A stretch of 37,520 nt of DNA from contig URMO01000017.1 of the NCBI GenBank assembly GCA_900549085.1, positions 1-37,520 of the forward strand, in the 5' to 3' direction. The notes under the pieces were generated by a model. It worked only from the letters and a program-made list of their open reading frames with translations. It was not told where the DNA came from and ran no database searches. Source of the DNA: an uncultured Collinsella sp. (GTDB lineage: Bacteria; Actinomycetota; Coriobacteriia; Coriobacteriales; Coriobacteriaceae). Both the position numbers and the translations under genes were made by a program. Below, one piece after another: positions 1 through 7,656 of the stretch; within the stretch, counting starts at the first letter, position 1; every line of letters begins with the position of its first letter.

Positions 1-111
1 CTGCCCGTTAGCCCCACAATCGTCCTCGGACATGTCGGAAGCCCCCGCTGCGCACTTCGTGCGGCGGGGGCGTCCTCCGTCCTGCGGAAAGATTGTGGGG
101 CTAACGGGCAG
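1..111. repeat. Long palindromic repeat with nested hairpin
   Basis: Positions 1-21 and 91-111 are perfect 21-bp inverted repeats (CTGCCCGTTAGCCCCACAAT plus one base, and its reverse complement). Between them a second hairpin at 41-71 pairs GCCCCCGC (41-48) with GCGGGGGC (64-71), with an inner CGCAC/GTGCG stem and a TTC loop. No T-run follows, so it does not look like a plain terminator. The layout resembles a small non-coding mobile palindrome (MITE or REP type); that reading is inference. The element starts at the window edge and may extend further. Confidence 0.7.
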
Positions 112-242
112 GGGGGACCGCCGGCTCGTTATCGTGGCGGGCGCAGTTCTGGGGAGCTCGATGGGTCATCTCTCTAGGTAAATAGATGGTTCGCGGTGGT
201 ATTGTTGCTGTGGGTTTAATTCGATATGAAAGGGTGACTTTG

Positions 243-1270
243 GTGTCCAAGATGGATTCTACGCTCTCCTATATTACTGACCAGTTGAAGGCGCTTACCT
301 CGATTGCTTCGCCTACCGGCTATACCCGTGCGGCGACTGATTATCTAATGGAAACGTTGCGCGATATGGGCTTTGGCCCTGAGCGTTCCAATAAGGGCAA
401 CGTGCTGGTTGAGCTTGGCGGCGAGGGCGAGCCGCTTGTGTTGGCCAGCCATGTCGACACCCTGGGCGCCATGGTGCGCTCCATTAAGGACAATGGCCGC
501 CTGCGTCCCACGACGCTCGGCGGGCACCAGTGGTCTACGGCCGATGGCGAGAATTGCACCGTCTACACGCGGACGGCAAAGTCTTTACGGGTGTGGTCCT
601 CAACACCGAGCCTTCGGCGCATGTGGCCGATGAGCCGGTCAAGGCCATTGAGAAGAACATGGAAATCCTGCTCGACGAGAACGTTGACAGCAAGGACGAT
701 GTACTTGAGCTGGGTATTCAGACCGGCGACATCATCGCTATGGATCCGCGTACCACGGTGACGGAAAGCGGCTACATTAAGAGTCGCTTCCTGGATGACA
801 AACTGTCGGCGTCGATTCTGCTGGGTCTGGCCCGCGCCGTTGCTGACGGCGAGGTGACCCTTTCGCGCAAGGTTTCGCTGCTCTTTACGGTGTACGAGGA
901 GGTCGGCCACGGCGGTGCCTTTGTGCCGGCTGACACGCGCGAGATGATCAGCGTGGACATGGGCTGCGTGGGTGACGACCTGGGCTGCACCGAGCGCATG
1001 GTTTCGATTTGCGCCAAGGATTCGGGCGGTCCGTACAACTACGACCTGGTGACCACGCTGTCCAATATCGCGCGCGAGCTTGAGCTCGACTACGCCATCG
1101 ACGTGTACCCGCATTACGGCTCGGACGTCGAGGCCACGCTCTCTGCCGGCTACGATATTCGTCACGGCCTGATCGGCCCCGGCGTGTACGCGAGCCACAA
1201 CTACGAGCGCAGCCACATGGACGGCGTGCGCAACACCTTTGAACTGGTTCGCGCCTACGTTCAGCGCTAA
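243..1270 (+). pseudogene. M42-family glutamyl aminopeptidase-like metallopeptidase, frameshifted
   Basis: Two reading frames together make one M42 (cellulase M/endoglucanase-type aminopeptidase) protein of about 342 residues, the normal family length. The first frame carries HVDTLG near the N terminus. The second carries FLDDKLSAS, YEEVGHGG, VDMGCVGDD and SHNYERSHMDG, which are the co-catalytic metal ligands and catalytic glutamates of M42 enzymes. The frames switch near 568-572, where a single missing base would join TVYTR to DGKVFTG. Such cytosolic enzymes trim N-terminal residues from peptides. GTG at 243 is preferred as start because GAAAGGG (228-234) lies at good spacing; TTG at 240 is the alternative. 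The gene is either a recent pseudogene or carries a sequencing error; the rest of both frames is undamaged, which favours a very recent event. Confidence 0.85.
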
Positions 1271-1277
1271 CGATGCA

Positions 1278-1315
1278 GCGGCCTCGGCTGACACAGCAGT
1301 ACCGACCGAGGCCGC
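1278..1315. terminator. Possible terminator hairpin after the M42 gene
   Basis: A 10-bp stem, GCGGCCTCGG (1278-1287) with CCGAGGCCGC (1306-1315), begins 8 bases after the M42 stop codon. There is no strong T-run, so termination is plausible but not certain. Confidence 0.45.
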
Positions 1316-1321
1316 CCTCTG

Positions 1322-1392
1322 TAAGTTGCGGTGAAATAGGGACTGTTTAAGCGTTTAAAACCGCCAAACAGTCCCTATTTCACCGCAACTTA
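1322..1392. repeat. Palindromic repeat with 27-bp perfect arms (family GTTGCGGTGAAATAGGGACT)
   Basis: 1322-1348 and 1366-1392 are perfect 27-bp inverted repeats around a 17-base centre. The element lies between the convergent ends of the M42 gene and the HipA-like gene. The reverse complement of this copy matches the left flank of the IS element (2851-2895) with 3 differences in 45 bases, so at least two copies exist in this window. The core AGGGACTGTTT is shared in style with hairpins at 12877, 15115, 15198 and 28640. It could also end transcription from the minus-strand gene, which stops 14 bases away. Confidence 0.85.
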
Positions 1393-1405
1393 GGGGGCAG
1401 TGCTG

Positions 1406-2779
1406 TTATCTCTGCACGTGCCGTAGCACCTCAACGGCGGCGCTTACCTCTATCGTGCGGCGCTCGAGACCGCGGCGGATGGCCTTGAGGCGATTGCCTG
1501 CTGTTGCCCATGCGCTTTGTGAGAGGATTTCGACTGCCTCGTCGACGAACCCATCGAGATGCGACGCATCGAACCAATCGAGCGAGTCAGCAAATGCTAG
1601 CTGAGCGGAAGGATCTGGACCAAACGGTTTGGCGGCAAATCCAAACTCCCCGGCAACGAGCACGGCGGTTGGCACGTTGTACCACAGGCAATTGCCACTA
1701 TCGAACAGCGGTGCAGGCCGCATTTCCAGCGTGTCGACATTGCGGATGATGCCGAAGTTTCGCCAGTGGCGGTCGCTGTTGGCCAGGAGGGCATCGCAGA
1801 CAATCATCTGCGACATGGATTTTCTTACCGCGGCTTCGTCAGCCCCGTGTCTGCCAAGATAGCGACAGTATCGATCGTATGTTGAGTTTCCTCGCTGGCC
1901 ACCGAGTGCGTCCCTGATATAAGCGGCCGGCACGTATTCCTCACGGCCATTAAGAAAGTCATCGCATAGGCATACGGGCCCGTCGAACATGCGCTCGACC
2001 GTATAGGGAACAAACTCACCTTTGGATAGCAGACGCCGATGTAGAGCTGTTGCAACCGCCTCGTTAAACGGTCGCTGATCGTCCATTCCGCATCCTTTGA
2101 CCAGGATGCGAACACCATTGCGGATCATCCAAGATTTGGGGAGCTCACCCTCGGACGTATTGTCAGGATTTTTGAGTCCGATGCCCTCAAGCCAGCCTGA
2201 ACGATGCTCGGGTGCCGACCGTTCAAAATCGTTTTCGAAGTAATTGAGGTGCTGCCAATCGAGTCCATCGCAGTCGACCGGTCTTAGCCAATAGCAATCC
2301 GAAAGCGAAAAACCCAGGCAACGAACGGGCACTTCAATTCCGCTGTCAATTCCCAGCTCGCGATAGCGCGAGATGAGTCCGGGGCGGACGTCGGGCACCG
2401 ACCGGTGGCTCCACCACGTGTTGAGCGCTCGTTTATTCACCGTTGGAGAAGAACTCGAGCACGTGCCAAACGGCATCCTTCGTGCATCGAGTATTTCGGC
2501 AATTTCAAAGGAAAACTCGCGCGTTGGATCAAACGAGACATGCGCGACCTCGTGGTCGGCTGACATCAACGTGAACTTGCGCCCTACGTCAGCTGCGGGA
2601 CGGCGCCCACGCTTACGGACCTTTTGATAACCAATCGCGGAATCGTACTGAACCATTTTCCGCCCACCGACGATATCGAACGCGAGCGTTCCCGATGCAG
2701 CCAGTTGCGATATACGGGCCTTCGTAACGCCCAGCAGGCGCGCGGCGTCACCCATGGTTATATAGTTGGAAGTACTCAT
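1406..2779 (-). CDS. HTH plus HipA-like serine/threonine kinase in one protein
   Basis: This 457-residue protein opens with a small DNA-binding domain of excisionase/MerR style (about residues 7-50: MGDAARLLGVTKARISQLAA). The C-terminal half resembles the HipA kinase fold: NEAVATALHRRL (239-250), a catalytic-loop motif NSDRHWRNFG (334-343) and a metal-binding FDSG (359-362). Lys 228 in RILVKG may be the ATP-binding lysine. HipA toxins phosphorylate cytoplasmic targets such as GltX and are normally held by a separate HipB repressor. Here the DNA-binding part is fused and no hipB gene is adjacent. Residues 60-200 match nothing I recognise. The ATG at 2779 is chosen because GAGGTG lies 9 bases upstream. 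The gene has its own promoter with repeated half-sites at 2794-2847. GC is lower than in neighbours, suggesting transfer. Kinase family is fairly secure; a toxin role is inference. Confidence 0.72.
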   Translation of the reverse strand: MSTSNYITMGDAARLLGVTKARISQLAASGTLAFDIVGGRKMVQYDSAIGYQKVRKRGRRPAADVGRKFTLMSADHEVAHVSFDPTREFSFEIAEILDARRMPFGTCSSSSPTVNKRALNTWWSHRSVPDVRPGLISRYRELGIDSGIEVPVRCLGFSLSDCYWLRPVDCDGLDWQHLNYFENDFERSAPEHRSGWLEGIGLKNPDNTSEGELPKSWMIRNGVRILVKGCGMDDQRPFNEAVATALHRRLLSKGEFVPYTVERMFDGPVCLCDDFLNGREEYVPAAYIRDALGGQRGNSTYDRYCRYLGRHGADEAAVRKSMSQMIVCDALLANSDRHWRNFGIIRNVDTLEMRPAPLFDSGNCLWYNVPTAVLVAGEFGFAAKPFGPDPSAQLAFADSLDWFDASHLDGFVDEAVEILSQSAWATAGNRLKAIRRGLERRTIEVSAAVEVLRHVQR

Positions 2780-2793
2780 CTGCTGCATCACCT

Positions 2794-2847
2794 CGTTAAG
2801 TATTCTAATCGTTAAATATAGCAAGCACAAACATCATAATACTTAAC
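2794..2847. promoter_or_regulatory. Candidate autoregulatory operator with three half-sites
   Basis: CGTTAAGTATT (2794-2804) and CGTTAAATATA (2810-2820) are direct repeats 16 bp apart. AATACTTAAC (2838-2847) is a perfect inverted copy of GTTAAGTATT (2795-2804). The sites cover the -10 box and flank the -35 box, as expected if the protein's own HTH domain represses this promoter. Confidence 0.5.
2802..2830 (-). promoter_or_regulatory. Promoter of the HTH-HipA-like gene
   Basis: On the minus strand TTGTGC (2830-2825) and TAGAAT (2807-2802) are separated by exactly 17 bases. This would start transcription about 16 bases before the ATG, leaving just enough room for the GAGGTG ribosome binding site. 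Confidence 0.6.
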
Positions 2848-2850
2848 AAA

Positions 2851-2895
2851 GTTGCGGTGAAATAGGGACTGTTTAGCGGCTTGAAACGCTTAAAC
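2851..2895. repeat. Left part of a palindromic repeat interrupted by the IS
   Basis: These 45 bases match the reverse complement of the intact palindrome at 1322-1392 with 3 differences. The expected right arm does not follow; IS3-type sequence starts instead at about 2896. CTATTTCACCGCAACT at 4224-4239 retains the outer end of the other arm. Confidence 0.7.
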
Positions 2896-4194
2896 GGGGG
2901 TGCGGACGATTTCTTGGACCGCGCCTAGGCGTATCCAAGCTTCCTGCGGTACTCCATCGGGCTCAGCCACCCGAGGGACTTCTTGATGCGCCCGTCCCGA
3001 TAGTACACGAGGTAGGCCTCGAGCCTCACCATGAACTCCTCGGCCGTCACGCCCTCCCAGTCCCTGTAGCGGAAGAACTCGTTCTTGAGGCGCCCGAAGA
3101 AGCCCTCGCAGGCCGAGTTGTCCGGGCTGCAGCCCTTCGCTGACATGCTCCTGACCAGGCCGTTCTCCTCGCAGATCCCGATCCACTCCGGCCAGCGGTA
3201 GTGGCCGCCCCGGTCCGAGTGGATCGTCGTGCGCGCGCCCGCCGGCCTCGCCGCGCAGGCCTTGAGCAGGCTCGAGTTCGCGAGGCGCTTGTCGGGGTGC
3301 AGCCCGATCGACCAGGCGACGGGCATCCCGTCGAAGCAGTCGATGACCGGGCTCAGGTAGACCTTCTCGCCGCCCGGGAGCCTGAACTCGGTGATGTCGG
3401 TGAGCCACAGCCGGTTGGGCTCGTCGGCGTGGAAATTCCTGTTCACGAGGTTCTCCGGCGCCTTGGAGACCTCGCCGGCGTAGGAGCTGTAGCCCCGGGC
3501 GCGCCTCCTGTTGTAGACGACCTCGAGGCCCTCCTCGCGCATCACGCGGGCCACGCGCTTCTCGCTGGCGCGGACGCCCTCGCGGCGCAGGCGCGCCCAG
3601 ACGGTGCGGTACCCCCAGCACCCCGAGCCCTCGCGGAAGATGCGCACCACGCGGCCGCGTATGTCGGCGTCGCGGTCGCGCGGCGCGGCGACGCGGGGCC
3701 TCCAGTACTCATAGGAGCTCTTCGATATCCTCAAGAAACCTGTGATCGAGCGGAGGGGCAGGGCGGTCGCCAGCCTCAATCTCTCGCCGAGCTCGCACTT
3801 GCTCCTGTTCGAGATCGAAGCCGGGTCCCACCCTTCCGCTTTTAGGTCGGCCAACACCGCCCTGAGCAGCAGGTTCTCTATCTGATCCTCGTTGAGCCCG
3901 GCGAGCGGGCCGGTCGCGGGCGGGGCGTAGATCGACTTGTCGGGGCCCAAGCTGGCCTCCTTCCGTGGCGGTTTCCTCGCCACGATTCTACAGCCCCCGC
4001 CGGTGTAGCTGCGCGGGAGGTGCCCCGTCGCCCACTTCTTGGCCGCGCCCACCGTGACCCCCGCGAACTCCGCGGCGGCGGTGGGCCCCATGCCGTCCTC
4101 CGTCGCCAGGAGGAAGAGCTCGACCTTCTCCCTGCTGTACATGCGAACCTCCAGTCCGGACCGCTTCACGGTCCAACTTTCTGTCCGCACCCCC
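2896..4194. mobile_element. IS3-family insertion sequence
   Basis: The ends are inverted repeats: GGGGGTGCGGAC (2896-2907) with GTCCGCACCCCC (4183-4194). Similarity continues inward to TTGGACCG, giving about 28 bp of imperfect repeat. The inner TG...CA (2901 and 4189) fits the IS3 rule, so the true ends may be 2901-4189. No clear short target duplication borders these ends. An 8-bp direct repeat GGCTTGAA lies at 2878-2885 and 4201-4208 and would instead imply slightly wider limits. GC is visibly higher than in the host genes, suggesting arrival from another high-GC actinobacterium. Confidence 0.85.
2925..4142 (-). CDS. IS3-family transposase, single-frame
   Basis: This 405-residue DDE transposase has an N-terminal helix-turn-helix region (about 1-45, with GVTVGAAKKWATG), a second HTH-like segment (about 155-215, with GCWGYRTVWARL), and an rve integrase core (about 240-400). 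The catalytic triad is visible as D249 (LWLTDITEF), D310 (HSDRGGHY) and E346 (NSACEGFFG), with exactly 35 residues between the last two, the DD35E spacing of the IS3 family. Most IS3 elements split this product into orfA and orfB joined by a -1 frameshift; here both parts lie in one frame. ATG at 4142 is preferred over upstream starts because GGAGG sits 5 bases before it. The frame is intact from start to stop and both terminal repeats are present, so the element may still be active. Confidence 0.9.
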   Translation of the reverse strand: MYSREKVELFLLATEDGMGPTAAAEFAGVTVGAAKKWATGHLPRSYTGGGCRIVARKPPRKEASLGPDKSIYAPPATGPLAGLNEDQIENLLLRAVLADLKAEGWDPASISNRSKCELGERLRLATALPLRSITGFLRISKSSYEYWRPRVAAPRDRDADIRGRVVRIFREGSGCWGYRTVWARLRREGVRASEKRVARVMREEGLEVVYNRRRARGYSSYAGEVSKAPENLVNRNFHADEPNRLWLTDITEFRLPGGEKVYLSPVIDCFDGMPVAWSIGLHPDKRLANSSLLKACAARPAGARTTIHSDRGGHYRWPEWIGICEENGLVRSMSAKGCSPDNSACEGFFGRLKNEFFRYRDWEGVTAEEFMVRLEAYLVYYRDGRIKKSLGWLSPMEYRRKLGYA

Positions 4195-4257
4195 TTTTTG
4201 GGCTTGAAGGCCGATTTTAGGGACTATTTCACCGCAACTGAGGGGTGGGATGTGGGG

Positions 4258-5895
4258 TTAGCGCTCGTAAATCAAGTTGCCTGCCAGGTAGGTGGCTTGG
4301 ACTTTGGTGGCTTGAAGTTCTTGGGGGTCGATGGTGAGCGGGTTTTGGTCCAGGACTACCAGGTCGGCATACTTGCCGGGCTCCAAGCTGCCGAGGTTTT
4401 GCTCGTCGCCCGCTGCATAGGCGCTGCCCAGGGTGTAGTTGCGCAAGGCTGTTGCCGCATCGATGCGCTCGCTCGGCAACCAGCCGCCCTCGGGCCAGTG
4501 GCTTTTGGGGTCTTGGCGCGTGATAGCCGTGTAGAGCACGTTCATGCTGGTAACGGCTGTGATGGGGCTATCGGTGCCGAAGGCTTGGCGGATGCCGCGC
4601 TGCTTACAGGTCGCAAACGGCCACATGATGCGGCTGCGCTCCAAGCCCAGATCGCGCTCCGGACCACCCGGGTCGAGCGTGATATGGCAGGGCTGGCTCG
4701 AAGCAACCACGTTGAGCTTGCGCAGGCGGTCGATGTCCTCGGGCAGAAGGTTCTCCAGGTGCTCGAGCGTGTTATGGCCGTGCTGGGGCAGGCCGTACAG
4801 ATCGGCCGCCTCCTCGAAGATATCCAGCGCGGCATGAATCGCACCGTCACCAATGACGTGGATGCGCACGGTGTGACCGCGCTCCGCGGCCGCCAGAACC
4901 AGTTTGCGCATGCGCTCAGCCGGGACCGTCAGACGGCCCTGGTCGCCCGGGAAGCGCGGATTGGTATAGGGCTCAGTGAGATATGCCGTGTGTTCACTCG
5001 ACACGCCGTCGAAGAACTGCTTAAAACCCGGCGCCGAAAGCAGCGCGTTGTTCGCGTAACGTACCTGCAGCTCTTCCAGACGCGACTGGTCATCCAGCAG
5101 CGTGGGAAACAGATGGGCACGAATGCCCAGCCTACCGGCCGTCTGCAATTTGTCGTAGACATCGTCGCGGATAAAATCGCAGCCCGGCATGGGCATGAGC
5201 GACATATCGCAGATCGAAGTAATACCCTGCTCGGCCATGCGCCTCATTTGATCGGCGTAAGCGCTTGCGATGCGACCTTCGCCCAGCCACTCAAGGCAGC
5301 GCGGCAGCAGCTGCATGGCAGCCGCTTCGTGCGCAATGCCCGTGAGCTCGCCGCTTGCGTCCTTGTCGTAACTGCCGCCCGCTGGCGGCTCGCTGTCGCG
5401 CGTGACGCCGAGCGCCTCGAGTGCGCGGCTGTTGAGCCAAAGCGTGTGCCCGTCGCCCGAATACATAACGCAGGGACGATCGGGGAATGCCGCATCGAGC
5501 GACGCCTTGGTAGGATGCTCGGGCGGGTCCCAACGGTAGTCGCGCCAGCCCTGCGTCACAACCCAGGCGTCGTCGGGCAGGTCCTGGGAAAACTCGAGCG
5601 CGTGCTGCACCAGTGCCGCCTCGGACGTGCCCATATCCATGAGCATGTACGGCGAGGAACCGACCGAGGTATGGAAGAAGTGCAGATGAGCGTCATGGAA
5701 ACCGGGGCAGACAAACTGCTCGCCGTAGTCGAGAACCGGCGTGGCGGCAGGCGCGGCGGCGATCACGTCATCGGGCGCACCGACTGCGACGATACGGTCA
5801 CCTGCGATGGCAATCGCCAGCTCGCGGGCGGTATCGATGCCGTCTTGCGCGGTAAAGACGTTCTTGGAGCGGATAATCCGATCGATATGTTGCAT
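4258..5895 (-). CDS. YtcJ-like metal-dependent amidohydrolase
   Basis: This 545-residue protein belongs to the amidohydrolase superfamily (amidohydrolase_3/YtcJ group). It has an N-terminal beta-sandwich start, a metal-binding HDAHLH motif (H70, H72) after FVCPGF, a later IHVIGDGAIH segment, SSQPCHI, and a late GTDSPI containing the metal-binding aspartate. The C terminus closes with a normal LVVLDQNP...ATYLAGNLIYE strand, so the protein looks complete. Members hydrolyse C-N bonds in cyclic amides or acylated amines, but the substrate cannot be read from sequence. Three ATGs lie close together (5907, 5901, 5895); the last is chosen because GGGGATG precedes it at better spacing. It is divergent from an M20 amidohydrolase gene, and the two may act on related amide substrates. 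No signal peptide is seen, so it is probably cytosolic. Confidence 0.85.
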   Translation of the reverse strand: MQHIDRIIRSKNVFTAQDGIDTARELAIAIAGDRIVAVGAPDDVIAAAPAATPVLDYGEQFVCPGFHDAHLHFFHTSVGSSPYMLMDMGTSEAALVQHALEFSQDLPDDAWVVTQGWRDYRWDPPEHPTKASLDAAFPDRPCVMYSGDGHTLWLNSRALEALGVTRDSEPPAGGSYDKDASGELTGIAHEAAAMQLLPRCLEWLGEGRIASAYADQMRRMAEQGITSICDMSLMPMPGCDFIRDDVYDKLQTAGRLGIRAHLFPTLLDDQSRLEELQVRYANNALLSAPGFKQFFDGVSSEHTAYLTEPYTNPRFPGDQGRLTVPAERMRKLVLAAAERGHTVRIHVIGDGAIHAALDIFEEAADLYGLPQHGHNTLEHLENLLPEDIDRLRKLNVVASSQPCHITLDPGGPERDLGLERSRIMWPFATCKQRGIRQAFGTDSPITAVTSMNVLYTAITRQDPKSHWPEGGWLPSERIDAATALRNYTLGSAYAAGDEQNLGSLEPGKYADLVVLDQNPLTIDPQELQATKVQATYLAGNLIYER

Positions 5896-5983
5896 GGACA
5901 TCCCCATCTCTGGCAGAAAATTCAACACCCCCGAGTGTACTCCCCCGCCTCGGTTACAAAATGCCAAGCGGCAAACGGCAGCT

Positions 5984-6012
5984 TTGCCAGGCCAAGTGGC
6001 AGGTGGCATACT
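5984..6012 (+). promoter_or_regulatory. Probable promoter of the M20 amidohydrolase gene
   Basis: TTGCCA (5984-5989) and CATACT (6007-6012) are 17 bases apart, about 50 bases before the start codon. Direct repeats GCCAAGCGGCA (5963-5973) and GCCAAGTGGCA (5991-6001), 28 bp apart, overlap the region and could bind a regulator shared with the divergent gene. Confidence 0.45.
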
Positions 6013-6062
6013 GGAAAGAGCCTGTACGATTTTGCGATAAACCAGTAAGGAGCAAATCGACC

Positions 6063-7526
6063 ATGACGAAGACCAAGGCACAGCAGATTATGGCGGCGAC
6101 CGAGGCTCGCGCGGCTGACGACGTCACCGCAGCCATCCAAGATATCGCCGCCGAGTTTGAACCCTACATCATTAAGCAGCGTCGGCACTTCCATAAGCAC
6201 CCGGAGCTGAGCCTCGCCGAAGAGCGCACGACTTCTGACATCGCCAACCAGCTCGACGCCATGAATATCCCCTACGAGCGTCCCCTTAAGACGGGCCTGG
6301 TGGCGACCCTTCGCGGCACCGCGCCCGACGCCTATCGCGAGGACGGCACGCCGCGCCGCCGCATCCTGCTGCGTGCGGATATCGACGCCCTGCCCGTCAC
6401 CGAGCAGACCGGCGAGGATTTCTCCAGCGTCAACGAGGGCTGCATGCACGCCTGCGGCCACGACTGCCACATCGCCATGATGCTCGGCACGCTGCAGATT
6501 CTGCGCCATATGACAGACGACATCCACGGCGAGGTCCGCATCGTCTTCCAGCCCAGTGAGGAAAACGGCCAAGGCGCCAAACTCATGATCGGCACGGGCG
6601 TGCTCGACGGCGTCGATGGTGCCTACGCCGCGCACATCTGGAGCGAGGTCGACGCCGGCACCGTAAGCTGCGAGCCCGGCCCGCGCATGGCCAATACCGA
6701 CTGGTTCCGCATCGATGTCCGCGGTACCTCGTGCCACGGCGCCATGCCCCAGCGCGGCCACGACGCCGTTATGGTTGCCGCCGAGATTGTCAACGCCCTG
6801 CAGACCATCGTCTCGCGCGAGATAAGCCCCTACGAGCCGGCCGTCATCACCGTCGGCGAGCTGCATGGCGGCACCGCGCGCAACGTTATCGCCGGCACGG
6901 CCTACCTCGCCGGCACGGTGCGCACCTACGGAGATTCAACCCACGAGGAAATGCCGGAACTTATGCGCCGCATCGTGGAGCATACCGCGGCCGCCTTGGG
7001 CGCCGAGGCAGAGCTCACCGACTACACCATCGCCAACTACAAGGTCGAAAACGACGCGGCCTCGAGCGAGCGCTGCCGTCAGGCCGTAATTAAGTGTCTG
7101 GGTCCCGCCGGCCAAGGCCATTATCGCGGCACACTTTCGGGCGAGGATTTTTCGGAGTACCTGCGCCGTGTGCCGGGCGTGCTCGCCTTTGTAGGTACGC
7201 GTAACCCCAAAATTGGCGCCACGTACGCCCAACATTCCTGCTTCTACAAGATCGACGAGACCGTGCTGGCAAAGGGCTCCATGGTGGCCGCCCAGTATGC
7301 TATCGACTTTTTGTCCGAGCCCACGCAAGAGGAGCTCGACGGCCCCGCGATCACCGCGGTCGCCGAAACCAACCCCGATCTGGCCGCCAAGTTGCGCTCT
7401 GCCAAGGCGACGACCGCCGAGGCTCGTGACGCCATCCACGACGCCCGCACGGCTCGCCATGCCGCAATCAAGGGCATCCACGAAGCCCGCGCCGCCGCTC
7501 GCCGCGAGGAGAAACACGACGAGTAG
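6063..7526 (+). CDS. M20-family amidohydrolase (hippurate hydrolase/aminoacylase-like)
   Basis: This 487-residue enzyme has the M20D layout: HFHKHPELS near residue 42, RADIDALP (104-111), the metal-binding CMHACGHDCH (127-136), PSEENGQG (164-171), a dimerisation domain with GTSCHGAMPQRG, and a C-terminal LSGEDFSEYL. These enzymes are cytosolic dinuclear zinc or manganese hydrolases that release amino acids from N-acyl or N-benzoyl conjugates. After the domain ends (about residue 430) there is an unusual 55-residue tail rich in Ala, Arg and Glu (AEARDAIHDARTARHAAIKG), predicted to be helical or coiled coil. ATG at 6063 has AAGGAG 10 bases upstream. It is divergent from the YtcJ-like gene. The family is secure; the exact substrate is not. 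Confidence 0.88.
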   Translation: MTKTKAQQIMAATEARAADDVTAAIQDIAAEFEPYIIKQRRHFHKHPELSLAEERTTSDIANQLDAMNIPYERPLKTGLVATLRGTAPDAYREDGTPRRRILLRADIDALPVTEQTGEDFSSVNEGCMHACGHDCHIAMMLGTLQILRHMTDDIHGEVRIVFQPSEENGQGAKLMIGTGVLDGVDGAYAAHIWSEVDAGTVSCEPGPRMANTDWFRIDVRGTSCHGAMPQRGHDAVMVAAEIVNALQTIVSREISPYEPAVITVGELHGGTARNVIAGTAYLAGTVRTYGDSTHEEMPELMRRIVEHTAAALGAEAELTDYTIANYKVENDAASSERCRQAVIKCLGPAGQGHYRGTLSGEDFSEYLRRVPGVLAFVGTRNPKIGATYAQHSCFYKIDETVLAKGSMVAAQYAIDFLSEPTQEELDGPAITAVAETNPDLAAKLRSAKATTAEARDAIHDARTARHAAIKGIHEARAAARREEKHDE

Positions 7527-7566
7527 TCGTCACACCCATCCATAACAGCCTGGCTAAAGCAAAGCA

Positions 7567-7594
7567 GGGGCGGACGCGTCGAAACGTCCGCCCC
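7567..7594. terminator. Hairpin between convergent genes
   Basis: GGGGCGGACG (7567-7576) pairs perfectly with CGTCCGCCCC (7585-7594) around an 8-base loop. It lies between the convergent ends of the M20 gene and the zinc-ribbon gene. The minus-strand side continues TGCTTTGCTTTA, a better U-rich tail than the plus side, so it may serve both genes. Confidence 0.6.
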
Positions 7595-7656
7595 CGCTCA
7601 TCTGTCAAGCGTTATTTCTACCATTTCTACCCCGTCCCCAAATGGCAGGCGGCATG

